A DNA stretch of 24,407 nt from Betaproteobacteria bacterium (GTDB lineage Bacteria; Pseudomonadota; Gammaproteobacteria; Burkholderiales; Ferrovaceae). The number at the start of each line of letters is the position of its first letter. Position 1 is the first letter of the stretch. The stretch lies in contig JAGWPH010000275.1 of assembly GCA_028870615.1 (NCBI GenBank), forward strand, positions 1 through 24,407, read 5' to 3'. The notes beneath the pieces were generated by a model that was not told the DNA's origin, did no database searches, and worked only from the letters and a program-made list of their open reading frames with translations. The position numbers and the translations under genes were made by a program. Shown here piece after piece: positions 7,245 to 17,923 of the stretch.

Positions 7245-8762
7245 ATGACAATCGGTTCCAAAACGGTACTGCACGGTTTATTCATTGATGGCCACGAAGT
7301 TCCGGCCACCCGGAGCGATCCGATTGATGTGTTGAATCCAGCCACTGGCGAATTGCTGGCACAAATCAGCCATGCCAGCGATGCTGACGTCGATCGTGCC
7401 GTGCGTGGTGCCCGGGCTGCGTATGAGGCCAGCGCGTGGGCCAGCATGTCAAACCGCACCCGCGCCAAATTGATCAACAAATTGGCAGACGTATTCGAAG
7501 CCCACCTGGAAGAGTTCTATCAGCTCGAAACCTTGAACAATGGCCGCTCGGTCAATGAGACCCGTGCCCAAATATCGCGCCTGCCTGACTTTCTGCGCTA
7601 TAACGCCGGCCTTGCAATCGCGCGTCGCGATGCCGTGATTCCGGTGGACGGAAATTATCTCAATTACACCATACGCACTCCCATTGGCGTGGTCGGCAAT
7701 TCAACACCATTCAACCATCCGTTGATGATCATGATGAAGAGTCTGGCGCCCACCCTCGCATCGGGTTGTACCACAGTGGTCAAGCCTTCCGAATACACGC
7801 CGCTGACCACCTTGCGTCTGGCAGCGCTGTTTGCCGAAGCGGGTCTGCCGCCCGGGGTGTTCAACGTAGTCACTGGTTTGGGCCCCACCACCGGGCGCGC
7901 ACTGGCCGAACATCCGGGGCTGGCCAAATGGGTGCTGACCGGTGGCACCGAAGCAGGACGCATCACCGGCGCACTGGCCGGCCATAACTTTGCCCATCAA
8001 ACGCTGGAACTGGGTGGTAAAACACCGGTACTGGTATTCGATGATTTCAATGTTGATCAAGCCGTCAACTATGCAGCCTTCGGGGCTTTCATAGGAGCCG
8101 GTCAGACCTGCATTTGCGGTAGCCGCCAGATCGTTCAGGAAAAAGCCTACGACCAGTTTGTAGAAAAACTGGCAGCCAAGGCCAGGACTATTCGTATCGG
8201 CAATCCAATCGATCCTTTGGTCCAGTTGGGCCCCGTCGTGTCGGCGCGCCAGCAACAACGCGTGCTCAACTACATCAAGATCGGCCTGGAAGAAGACAAG
8301 GCACGGCTTGTTGCCGGCGGCCGAGTGCCTTCCGATCCAGCGCTTCAAAAGGGCTTCTTCGTCGAGCCCACCGTGTTTGCCGACGTCACGGCCAACATGC
8401 GTATCTTCCAGGAAGAGGTGTTCGGACCCTTCGTTTCGATCACCAAATTCTCGACCGAGGAAGAAGGCCTGGCGCTGGCTAACCATTCACCGTTCGGCCT
8501 GGCCGGCGCGATTCGCACCAATGACCTCACTCGCGCCCACCGCGTCGCGGCCCGCTTGAAATGCGGCATCGTATGGGTCAATGATCACCATCGGCTGGAT
8601 CCGGCTTCGCCCTGGGGCGGCGTCAAGGATTCCGGAATCGGGCGCGAATGCGGCACCGAATCCTTTGATCAACACTTCGAAACCAAGAGTGTGATGGTGC
8701 GCATGGATGACACCCCCTTTGACTGGTACAAGGACACCGCGAACCAACCTCGCCTGAACTGA
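7245..8762 (+). CDS. NAD(P)-dependent aldehyde dehydrogenase
   Basis: This 505-residue cytoplasmic enzyme of the ALDH superfamily oxidises an aldehyde to the acid. It shows STPFNHPL (N157, oxyanion residue), VVKPSEYTP (K180, cofactor binding), LTGGTEAGR, LELGGKTP with general base E255, and GQTCICGSR with catalytic C289. EEVFGPFVSI and PWGGVKDSGIGRECG follow, so it should be active. WVNDHHRLDPASPWGG near the end resembles dehydrogenases acting on aromatic or small hydrophobic aldehydes, but I cannot name the substrate. It is the first gene of a plus-strand operon with an alpha/beta-hydrolase-fold protein, a VIT-type transporter and a cysteine-rich protein. Confidence 0.93.
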   Translation: MTIGSKTVLHGLFIDGHEVPATRSDPIDVLNPATGELLAQISHASDADVDRAVRGARAAYEASAWASMSNRTRAKLINKLADVFEAHLEEFYQLETLNNGRSVNETRAQISRLPDFLRYNAGLAIARRDAVIPVDGNYLNYTIRTPIGVVGNSTPFNHPLMIMMKSLAPTLASGCTTVVKPSEYTPLTTLRLAALFAEAGLPPGVFNVVTGLGPTTGRALAEHPGLAKWVLTGGTEAGRITGALAGHNFAHQTLELGGKTPVLVFDDFNVDQAVNYAAFGAFIGAGQTCICGSRQIVQEKAYDQFVEKLAAKARTIRIGNPIDPLVQLGPVVSARQQQRVLNYIKIGLEEDKARLVAGGRVPSDPALQKGFFVEPTVFADVTANMRIFQEEVFGPFVSITKFSTEEEGLALANHSPFGLAGAIRTNDLTRAHRVAARLKCGIVWVNDHHRLDPASPWGGVKDSGIGRECGTESFDQHFETKSVMVRMDDTPFDWYKDTANQPRLN

Positions 8763-8788
8763 GAATTCCTTGCCAATAAAGCCACGCC

Positions 8789-9631
8789 ATGAGTCCAAGC
8801 ATGAATCAGGAACAGTCGACATTCAGGCCCGTGCAAATCGCCATGGGAAACCAGCAAGTCCATGTCCGCATTGGGGGATTCGGGGCACCCATCATGCTGC
8901 TTCATTCGCTGTTGGCGGACGACTCGAGCTTTGACCGGATTGCCGGCCCGCTGGCGCAGACCCATCGCGTCGTCATATTCAATCTGCCGGGCTTTGGCGC
9001 CTCGGACCGGGTTGAGGGCGGGCTGGAAATGGTCGCAGACAGGGTGGCTGCAGCCATCAAAGGCCTGGACTTGAAGCAGCGGCCGATCTTGCTTGGCAAC
9101 GGATATGGTGGTTTTGTTGCGCTGCTGGCGGCAATCCGGCACCCGGAAATCGCAGAACGGCTGGTACTGGCCGATTGCGGTGCTGCGTTTTTGGAGCCCG
9201 GTCGGGCTGCGTTTCGCGGCATGTCATCAATCGCAAAAGAGAAGGGACTGGCCGGGGTGGCCGATATCGCAATGCGTCGCCTGTTTTCACCTGAATACCA
9301 AATCACGCATCAGACGTTGATTGAAGAGCGCCGCCAACGCTTCATGACCGTTGATCAACAAACCTTCCACAATGCCTGTGCCGCACTGTCCACCCTCGAC
9401 CTGCGTGCCGATCTGCCCTCAGTCAAAGTGCCGGTGCTGGTGCTGGTCGGCGAACACGATGAAGCCACGCCACCGGCAATGGCGCATGAATTGGCGGCAG
9501 GCCTGCCAAATGCGCGTCTGCAAGTCCTGGCAGGCTGCGCCCATGTGCCCCAATTGCAGGATCCGGAATTGTTTCTGTCTACAATCCGGCAATTCATTGC
9601 CACGAAAGCTGACGAGGGGGGTAATTCATGA
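8789..9631 (+). CDS. Alpha/beta-hydrolase-fold protein with Gly at the nucleophile position
   Basis: The 280-residue protein follows the alpha/beta-hydrolase plan of enol-lactonase/meta-cleavage-hydrolase-like enzymes. It has LLHSLLADDSSF after strand 3, FNLPGFGASDR, the nucleophile elbow region, an alpha-helical cap, GEHDEATPP (acid D224) and GCAHVPQLQDPE (base H252). The elbow reads LLGNGYGGF instead of G-x-S-x-G, so position 105 is Gly (GGA at 9101-9103). The normal Ser nucleophile is therefore missing while the Asp and His remain. It could be a cofactor-free lyase, a binding protein, a degenerate enzyme, or an active subfamily using another mechanism. The start may be the ATG at 8789 or 8801; neither has a clear ribosome site. 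Its TGA overlaps the next ATG. Confidence 0.85.
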   Translation: MSPSMNQEQSTFRPVQIAMGNQQVHVRIGGFGAPIMLLHSLLADDSSFDRIAGPLAQTHRVVIFNLPGFGASDRVEGGLEMVADRVAAAIKGLDLKQRPILLGNGYGGFVALLAAIRHPEIAERLVLADCGAAFLEPGRAAFRGMSSIAKEKGLAGVADIAMRRLFSPEYQITHQTLIEERRQRFMTVDQQTFHNACAALSTLDLRADLPSVKVPVLVLVGEHDEATPPAMAHELAAGLPNARLQVLAGCAHVPQLQDPELFLSTIRQFIATKADEGGNS

Positions 9632-10323
9632 CACACAACCCACACGTGGAAACTCATTTTCGCGCCTCAGACACGATTCGCGACATCGTTATCGGCATGT
9701 CGGATGGGCTGACGGTTCCCTTTGCCCTGGCAGCCGGACTGTCTGGCGCTGTTGCTTCCAGCCACATCATCACCACAGCCGGTATCGCGGAAATCGCCGC
9801 CGGTTCAGTCGCCATGGGGCTGGGGGGCTACCTCGCCGCGCGTGGTGACGCAGAACACTATGCTCATGAACTCCAGCGCGAACGACAGGAAATACAAACC
9901 ATTCCCGAGCAGGAAGCCGCTGAAATCGTGGAAGTATTTGAAGCTTACGGCGTATCGGCAGAACAGTGCGCACCAGTGGTCGCAGCACTACGGACCGATC
10001 GTGAGGCCTGGGTACGCTTTATGATGCGCTTTGAGCTTGGCATGGAGCAGCCGGAATCCGGACGAGCAACCCGAAGTGCGGCAACCATTGCCGGCGCCTA
10101 TGTTGCCGGCGGACTGATTCCGATCGCTCCCTACTTTCTGACGCCTGGCGTCGGTGAAGCGTTGCCTTACTCCGTCGCTGTGACGCTGATCGCGCTGGCA
10201 CTATTTGGTTTCATCAAGGGAAACTTTAGCGGAACGCCGCGTCTGCGCAGTGCACTGCAGACACTGCTGATCGGCGGCACGGCAGCAGCAGCGGCATTCG
10301 TCCTGGCCAAAACGGTTTCATAG
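9628..10323 (+). CDS. VIT1/CCC1-type iron/manganese transporter
   Basis: This 231-residue membrane protein belongs to the vacuolar iron transporter family, which moves Fe2+ or Mn2+ out of the cytoplasm in exchange for protons. It shows RDIVIGMSDGLTVPFALAAG in segment 1 and EIAAGSVAMGLGGYLA in segment 2. A charged cytoplasmic region (AEHYAHELQRERQEI to FMMRFELGMEQPE) corresponds to the metal-binding domain between segments 2 and 3, and three more membrane segments end the protein. No ferritin-like domain is fused. The ATG is embedded in the hydrolase stop (ATGA), with a strong GAGGGGGG ribosome site inside the hydrolase gene, so translation is coupled. It suggests metal detoxification, but the pairing with the two enzymes upstream is unexplained. 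Confidence 0.92.
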   Translation: MTHNPHVETHFRASDTIRDIVIGMSDGLTVPFALAAGLSGAVASSHIITTAGIAEIAAGSVAMGLGGYLAARGDAEHYAHELQRERQEIQTIPEQEAAEIVEVFEAYGVSAEQCAPVVAALRTDREAWVRFMMRFELGMEQPESGRATRSAATIAGAYVAGGLIPIAPYFLTPGVGEALPYSVAVTLIALALFGFIKGNFSGTPRLRSALQTLLIGGTAAAAAFVLAKTVS

Positions 10324-10326
10324 TCG

Positions 10327-10548
10327 ATGATGCCCCAGCAACTTGAATCCCTCCTGACTTGTCCGAAATGTGGCCATGCGGAAATGTTGACCATGCCCAC
10401 CGATGCCTGCCAGTGGTTCTATGAATGCCCAAACTGCGCCGCCCTGCTCAAGCCAAAACCGGGGGACTGCTGCGTATTCTGTTCCTACGGCAGCGTGCCT
10501 TGCCCTTCGATACAGACAAAACGCAGATCAGATCAAGGGCGGTGTTGA
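10327..10548 (+). CDS. GDCCVxC domain small cysteine-rich protein
   Basis: This 73-residue protein carries ten cysteines: CPKC (12-15), C28 in MPTDACQWFYEC, C34 and C37 in CPNC, the signature GDCCVFC (C48, C49, C52), C59 and C73. The order TCPKCG ... MPTDACQWFYECPNC ... KPKPGDCCVFCSYGSVPCP is that of the GDCCVxC family, some members of which are selenoproteins. Here the variable site is an ordinary Cys codon (TGT), with no in-frame TGA. The role is unknown; metal binding is likely. It begins 3 bases after the VIT-type transporter stop, so it is the last gene of that operon. Its 3' end overlaps the convergent amidase gene by 21 bases. Confidence 0.9.
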   Translation: MMPQQLESLLTCPKCGHAEMLTMPTDACQWFYECPNCAALLKPKPGDCCVFCSYGSVPCPSIQTKRRSDQGRC

Positions 10549-12093
10549 GGCCGGAGGTTTGCGCAAATGCGTGGATTGCTCAAAGTCGTAACCCATCCTG
10601 ATCAACGTTGGCTCACTAAACGGGCGACCCAGGAGTTCCATGCCTACTGGCACACCCAACGGCGCAGTTGCTGTCGGTTCCGAGAATCCAGCGGGTACCA
10701 CGATTGAGGGAAATCCGGTAATTGATCCGAGGGCGCCATTGCGTTCAACCTGGGTCTGCCCTACAGGCACCACCAAGCGCTTCTGATGCGGAAACATGAT
10801 CGCGTCAAGCTGGTTATCCGCCATAATTTTAAGGACCTGTTGCTGCAGTTGCTGACGACGGATAAGACGATCCTTGTACTCGACACTGTTGGTATCGAGG
10901 GTAACCGCCTTTTTGATGTTCGCTTCGATTCCCTGATGATATTTGCCTGAAGCGATGATCTCTTTCAGAGAATGCACTTCAGACGATGCGGGCAAATCTT
11001 TCAGGTAGGTATTCAAGTCGCGCTCGAGATCGTAGAGGTGCACGCTGGTTTTGTTGACCAGATCGTTGACATCGATCGGATCATCGAGCGTTATTATTGT
11101 TGCACCACGCTTTTTCATGGTTTGGATGGCGCGCCCGATCACAGCATTGGTCTGCTGGTGTTCTGGCCCGCCGCCGAAAAAGCTTTTCAACACACCAATA
11201 CGCACGCCCTTCAAGCCATGCCTGTCAAGAAATGCCGTGTAGGTTTTGGGTTGATGACCCACACCCGTTGCGGTGATGGCATCTTTCGGATCATAACCGG
11301 CAATGACATCCAACACCTTGGCTGCGTCAGCTACGGTGCGCGTAATTGGGCCGGCGGTATCCTGAGTGAAAGAATAGGGCACGATTCCAGTGCGGCTTAC
11401 CAATCCGAGCGTAGGCCGGATACCCACCAGACTGTTGGCGGAGGCAGGTGAACGAATTGAGTTCACGGTATCTGTGCCGATGCCAACGGTTCCAAAATTT
11501 GCCGCGATACCTGCGCCGGTTCCACCACTGGAACCCCCTGGAGTTCTGGTCAAATCATACGGATTGAGCGTCTGTCCACCCAGCGAACTGACCGTTTCAC
11601 CCCATACCGCAAATTCATGCAGGTTCATTTTCGCAAGGATGATGGCGCCCGCATCGCGCAGCTTCCTGGCAATCACGGCATCCTGGGTTGGGATATGGCC
11701 TTTGAGACTCAGGGAACCAGCCGTCGTTTGCAGCCCTTCGGTGTCAACATTGTCCTTCAAGAGTACCGGAATGCCCTGTAGGGAACGCATCTTCCCTGTT
11801 CTCTTAAATTCTGCATCCAGCGCATCGGCATCAGCCAACGCCTTGGGATTGTTGAGGATAACCGCATTCAATTTCGGACCATTCTGGTCGTAGGCATTGA
11901 TCCGGGCAAAATATTGTTCGACCAGCTGATGTGCGGTCAACGCGCCGCTTTTCATTGCTGCGTGAATGTCCGAAATGGTCGCTTCATCCAGCTTGAAGGA
12001 CGATGGCATTGCTTGCGCCATGCCGGCAAACAACAGCATTGAAATGAAGAAAATTGCCTTGAGGGAAAGACCTGCGTGAAGTGGCTTGATCAT
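10528..12093 (-). CDS. Exported amidase-signature family hydrolase
   Basis: The 521-residue enzyme has a clear Sec signal (residues 1-28, ending GMAQA) and then an amidase-signature domain. The Ser-cisSer-Lys triad is complete: K113 in PVLLKDNVDT, S188 in PGGSSGGTGAG and S212 in GIGTDTVNSIRSP. The 75- and 24-residue spacings match those of known members. GTDTVNSIR replaces the more usual GTDTGGSIR. It would hydrolyse an amide (or ester) bond in the periplasm; the substrate is unknown. Related exported amidases are often annotated as aryl-amide or peptide amidases. The frame closes at 10528 inside the end of the convergent GDCCVxC gene. It is a single gene downstream of tRNA-Pro on the same strand. 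Confidence 0.92.
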   Translation of the reverse strand: MIKPLHAGLSLKAIFFISMLLFAGMAQAMPSSFKLDEATISDIHAAMKSGALTAHQLVEQYFARINAYDQNGPKLNAVILNNPKALADADALDAEFKRTGKMRSLQGIPVLLKDNVDTEGLQTTAGSLSLKGHIPTQDAVIARKLRDAGAIILAKMNLHEFAVWGETVSSLGGQTLNPYDLTRTPGGSSGGTGAGIAANFGTVGIGTDTVNSIRSPASANSLVGIRPTLGLVSRTGIVPYSFTQDTAGPITRTVADAAKVLDVIAGYDPKDAITATGVGHQPKTYTAFLDRHGLKGVRIGVLKSFFGGGPEHQQTNAVIGRAIQTMKKRGATIITLDDPIDVNDLVNKTSVHLYDLERDLNTYLKDLPASSEVHSLKEIIASGKYHQGIEANIKKAVTLDTNSVEYKDRLIRRQQLQQQVLKIMADNQLDAIMFPHQKRLVVPVGQTQVERNGALGSITGFPSIVVPAGFSEPTATAPLGVPVGMELLGRPFSEPTLIRMGYDFEQSTHLRKPPASTPPLI

Positions 12094-12120
12094 GGCCTTT
12101 CGTTCTCCCGGAATTGTTGG

Positions 12121-12209
<89 letters not shown>

Positions 12210-12240
12210 ATTTGGCGCCGATGCAACAGCGAAGCTCCGC

Positions 12241-12270
12241 ATTCTACTCCAGCCCGTCTACCCGTGCCAG
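12241..12270 (-). promoter_or_regulatory. Probable promoter of tRNA-Pro
   Basis: On the minus strand CTGGCA, an 18-base spacer and TAGAAT end about 32 bases before the tRNA 5' end. The -10 matches five of six consensus bases and the -35 four of six. The site lies just past the amidotransferase stop codon, which fits independent tRNA transcription. Confidence 0.45.
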
Positions 12271-12278
12271 CAGCAATG

Positions 12279-12986
12279 CTAGGGCTTCAAACCTTTTACC
12301 CAAGTTGCATATACCGCATCGGCCACCGCGTGGAGTGCCGGTAGCCGTGTTGGCATCTGCGCCAGAATGGTGTCCACCGACTGAACTGCAGGACTATCGC
12401 TGGCCTCGATTTCCCGCCGCCCACCCACGCACCATTTCCGTATATACGGTTCGGTCATTTCCACATGAAACTGCAGACCCAGATGGGGACCGAGGGCAAA
12501 GGCCTGGTGGGCGCACGCGGGACTGCTCGCGATCAGTGCCACCCCGGGAGGCAAGCTCCAGGTCTCGCCATGCCAGTGAAACGCTTCGAAATCATCCACC
12601 CCTCCAAACCAACGACGCGCCTCAGAGGTCCCTGGCACAGTTACTTTGCCCCATCCTATCTCCTTGAGGGGATTGCGCGAAACGCTCCCACCCAAAGCCT
12701 TGCTCATCAATTGCGAACCCAGACAGTGGCCCAACACCGGAATATTCCGGGCCACCGCTTGCCGAATGAGGTGCAACACCTGAGGAATCCACGGTAGCCC
12801 ATCGTTGACGCTCATGGGTCCGCCCATAAATACCAGACCGGCGTAATCATCGGGGGTATCCGGAACTTCTGCCCCCTCATCCAGCGCAATCAACTGCCAG
12901 GGGTATTGCCGTTGGTCCAGAAAGTCGCCGAAGTAGCCGGGCCCCTCCGTAGGATAATGCCTGAAAATGGCGACAGGGAGGGGCAC
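12279..12986 (-). CDS. Class I glutamine amidotransferase-like protein
   Basis: This 235-residue stand-alone GATase1 domain has the nucleophile elbow VLGHCLGSQLM (C88), the oxyanion region FMGGPMSVND, and the catalytic H174 and E176 in LQFHVEMTE. The triad is complete. The domain resembles GMP-synthase-type amidotransferase domains and gamma-glutamyl hydrolases of polyamine breakdown, but no synthetase partner is nearby. FHWHGETWSLPPG near residue 137 is typical of these stand-alone proteins. The start is a GTG at 12986, only 9 bases after the ispB stop, so the two are probably co-transcribed. The acceptor of the released ammonia, if any, is unknown. Confidence 0.88.
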   Translation of the reverse strand: MPLPVAIFRHYPTEGPGYFGDFLDQRQYPWQLIALDEGAEVPDTPDDYAGLVFMGGPMSVNDGLPWIPQVLHLIRQAVARNIPVLGHCLGSQLMSKALGGSVSRNPLKEIGWGKVTVPGTSEARRWFGGVDDFEAFHWHGETWSLPPGVALIASSPACAHQAFALGPHLGLQFHVEMTEPYIRKWCVGGRREIEASDSPAVQSVDTILAQMPTRLPALHAVADAVYATWVKGLKP

Positions 12987-12995
12987 GATGGCGTA

Positions 12996-13967
12996 CTAAC
13001 TGGAACGGTGGACTGCCAGCTGAGCCAGCTGTTCGAGCGCAGTGCGATAGTCGGAGGGGGGCACAACGGTATTCAGGGCTGCACAGGCTGCTACCGACTC
13101 CCGTTCTGCGCAGCGGCGGGCATAATCGAGGGCGCCACTTTTCTGAACGATGTGTACCACGGCTTCCATCTCGCCGACGCCACCCTCCACAATGGCATGG
13201 CGGATGATTGCAGCATCCTCGGCCGTTCCCTCGCGCATGACAAAAATGAGCGGCAAGGTGGCCTTCCCTTCAGCCAGATCGTCCCCCAGGTTTTTTCCGG
13301 TTTCAGAAAGATCGCCGGAGTAATCCAGCACGTCATCAATAATCTGGAACGCCGTGCCCAGACGCGCACCAAAGGTTGCCATGGCTTCCTGGGTGGCTTC
13401 CGACGCATCCGCCAGGATGCCCCCCAGACGCGCGGCGGCCTCAAACAATTTGGCCGTTTTGAATCGAATGACCTGCAAATATCGCGCTTCATCCACATCA
13501 GGATCATGGCAATTCAGCAACTGCAATACTTCGCCTTCGGCAATGACGTTAGTCGCATCCGCCAGGACCTGCATCACCCGCATGTCGTCCACCGATACCA
13601 TCATCTGGAATGCCCGGGAATAAACAAAGTCTCCCACCAGCACGCTGGCAGCATTCCCAAATAATTCATTGGCGGTCGTTTTGCCGCGTCGCATTTCGGA
13701 TCTGTCCACGACGTCATCATGCAATAACGTGGCGGTGTGGATGAATTCAACCACAGCGGCCAGAGTATGGTGATGGGTGCCGCGATAGTTCAACGCCTTG
13801 GCGGCCAGCACAGTCAATACTGGACGCAGCCGCTTGCCACCGCTGCGAATGATGTATTCAGAAACCTGACGAACCAGTGCGACGTCAGAATGAAGTCGTT
13901 GTCGAATAACGCGGTCGACCTCTACCATGTCTTCTTCTATCAGCCGACGGATTGGGTCAAAACTCAC
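12996..13967 (-). CDS. ispB: Octaprenyl (polyprenyl) diphosphate synthase
   Basis: This 323-residue trans-prenyltransferase extends farnesyl diphosphate with isopentenyl units to make the side chain of ubiquinone. It has GGKRLRP (43-49), the first aspartate-rich motif in LLHDDVVDRSEMRRG (DDVVD 84-88), GDFVYSRAF, and the second motif in FQIIDDVLDYSG (DDVLD 211-215). GKNLGDDLAEGKATLPL follows. All catalytic residues are present and the length is normal for IspB. The start is a GTG at 13967 with AAGG upstream. It is divergent from rplU, an arrangement widespread in beta- and gammaproteobacteria, which supports the assignment over other chain lengths. Confidence 0.93.
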   Translation of the reverse strand: MSFDPIRRLIEEDMVEVDRVIRQRLHSDVALVRQVSEYIIRSGGKRLRPVLTVLAAKALNYRGTHHHTLAAVVEFIHTATLLHDDVVDRSEMRRGKTTANELFGNAASVLVGDFVYSRAFQMMVSVDDMRVMQVLADATNVIAEGEVLQLLNCHDPDVDEARYLQVIRFKTAKLFEAAARLGGILADASEATQEAMATFGARLGTAFQIIDDVLDYSGDLSETGKNLGDDLAEGKATLPLIFVMREGTAEDAAIIRHAIVEGGVGEMEAVVHIVQKSGALDYARRCAERESVAACAALNTVVPPSDYRTALEQLAQLAVHRSS

Positions 13968-14071
13968 GGATGAATGCCTTGTGTGATGTGACAGTGATCT
14001 GGGAATGGTAGGGAGTGCCGCCGGCTTCTGTCAACGCAGTCCTCACTTTCCCCCGCTTCTGGTGATTGGTT

Positions 14072-14101
14072 TTGACAACAATGCCGGAAAAAAGGTATAG
14101 T
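14072..14101 (+). promoter_or_regulatory. Strong sigma70 promoter of rplU-rpmA
   Basis: A perfect -35 box TTGACA (14072-14077) is followed by an 18-base spacer and TATAGT (14096-14101), five of six bases of the -10 consensus. Transcription should start near 14108, giving a leader of about 30 bases before rplU. It lies in the 172-base gap between divergent ispB and rplU. Confidence 0.85.
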
Positions 14102-14139
14102 CGCGGATTAATTGATCCGAACAAGCAGGGAGCGTCATC

Positions 14140-14454
14140 ATGTACGCTGTTATTAAAACCGGTGGAAAGCAATATCGCGTTCAATCCGGCGAAAAACTGA
14201 AAATCGAACTGATTCCCGCGGAAGTGGGCGCCCAGGTCAACCTGGACCAGGTGTTGATGGTTGCCGATGGCGACGCCATCACCTTCGGCCACCCCCTGGT
14301 CAATGGCGCCAAGGTTTCGGCCACGGTGCTGGCCCATGGCCGGCATGACAAGGTCAAAATCTTCAAGATGCGCCGCCGCAAGCATTATCAGAAGCATCAG
14401 GGACACCGCCAGGGGTTCACTGAAGTACAAATCGACACCATTACAGCAGGTTGA
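14140..14454 (+). CDS. rplU: 50S ribosomal protein L21
   Basis: This is a component of the large ribosomal subunit that binds 23S rRNA. The 104-residue protein has the full family signature: [20 protein letters not shown] at the start, [20 protein letters not shown] in the middle, and [20 protein letters not shown] with [11 protein letters not shown] at the end. A ribosome site AGGGAG precedes the ATG. It is first in the rplU-rpmA operon behind a strong promoter. Confidence 0.98.
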   Translation: MYAVIKTGGKQYRVQSGEKLKIELIPAEVGAQVNLDQVLMVADGDAITFGHPLVNGAKVSATVLAHGRHDKVKIFKMRRRKHYQKHQGHRQGFTEVQIDTITAG

Positions 14455-14463
14455 GGTTAAACC

Positions 14464-16978
<2,515 letters not shown>

Positions 16979-16985
16979 CAACGAT

Positions 16986-17819
16986 TTACTCTGGTACCGT
17001 GATGTCCATTTCACGCCAGCGATTGGCCATCTGTAAATGGCTTTGGATGGGTAGATCGATCGGACTGAAGTTGGCCATGCCGGCCTTCCGTTTAAGGGTA
17101 TCCCAGTGAACCCCGGCCCGTTTCAACCAGTTCGCCGCCCGAACTTCGGGCATCCAGCCAAATGCCATCAACGTCTCTGGCGCTTCTTGTGCCGGAGCGG
17201 CCATGACCACATCCCGGAATTCTAACAGACGGTCGTAACCGACACCCTCGATCTTGGGGTCATGCAGAATGATGGCCAATGCAGCGCCATGGCGCTGCGC
17301 ATTGTCGAACTTGGTGCGCCAATGGCCCAGATTGAGAGCCACTGGATGCCTAAGCGCGGCTTGGGACGAAACCTGGGTACCGTCAGGAATGGAAGGGGCG
17401 CCCGCCAGCATGATCACTGTCTTGCCGTGCATGTCCCGATTTTGATAGTCGTCCCACCCCAAGGCGGGCACGGTAACTCCATAGCCCACGAAAACCCAAT
17501 CTGAATTGTCAAGGCTCAAGGTCTTCTCAAGGCGACGGGACTGCAGGATAAAGTCATCCGGCGACTGGAGCGTTACTTTCCTGCTTTTGATGAGCAATTG
17601 CAGCGTGGCCTCCGAATGCAGAACAACCAGGGAAATCCGGCGAATCGGCGCCGTATTGACCAGGGTTTCCCCGGGCCCGGGGGAAGGCGCGGCACGGGTC
17701 AGGGTCTGGCTGGGTTGCTGCAAGCGGCTGGAAGCCGCGAGGCCAAACCATGGGTTGCCATCTGCACAGCCCCCCAGCAATAAAAATGCCCCGATGACGG
17801 GAAGTATTTTTGGAGCCAC
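16986..17819 (-). CDS. Lipoprotein resembling the PA-domain half of an M28 peptidase (no peptidase domain)
   Basis: The 277-residue product starts with a lipoprotein signal ending LLLGGC. After a linker it shows LHSEATLQLLIKSRKVTLQS, WVFVGYGVTVPALGWDDY, GKTVIMLAG and HGAALAIILHD, which match the non-catalytic N-terminal part and PA domain seen in many exported M28 aminopeptidases. It ends at MANRWREMDITVPE, about where the zinc-peptidase domain of those proteins (usually about 500-560 residues) would begin. No HxD or metal-ligand motifs follow, and the neighbouring DNA is proB. The GTG at 17819 has GAGGAGG at good spacing; a start at 17843 would put that site inside the gene. It may be a decayed peptidase or an independent ligand-binding lipoprotein. 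Confidence 0.75.
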   Translation of the reverse strand: MAPKILPVIGAFLLLGGCADGNPWFGLAASSRLQQPSQTLTRAAPSPGPGETLVNTAPIRRISLVVLHSEATLQLLIKSRKVTLQSPDDFILQSRRLEKTLSLDNSDWVFVGYGVTVPALGWDDYQNRDMHGKTVIMLAGAPSIPDGTQVSSQAALRHPVALNLGHWRTKFDNAQRHGAALAIILHDPKIEGVGYDRLLEFRDVVMAAPAQEAPETLMAFGWMPEVRAANWLKRAGVHWDTLKRKAGMANFSPIDLPIQSHLQMANRWREMDITVPE

Positions 17820-17923
17820 GGCAGCACCCTCCTCGCCTGACACGATGAAACTGGATTATCTGGCTCCGGTGTCGGGGCGAAGTGGGCTAGAATCACGGTT
17901 TAATTTTACTTTTCGAACGAAAC

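Noticed and set aside
7701..8486. 261-codon antisense frame inside the aldehyde dehydrogenase gene
   Set aside because: It is a shadow of a gene with all catalytic motifs intact; the product is composition-biased with no family signature.
10441..10530. Possible selenocysteine (in-frame TGA) in the GDCCVxC protein
   Set aside because: The signature codons are TGC TGC GTA TTC TGT; all are ordinary Cys codons with no internal TGA.
12906..13664. 252-codon plus-strand frame across the ispB/amidotransferase junction
   Set aside because: It is opposite two well-supported genes and has no ribosome site or recognisable domain.
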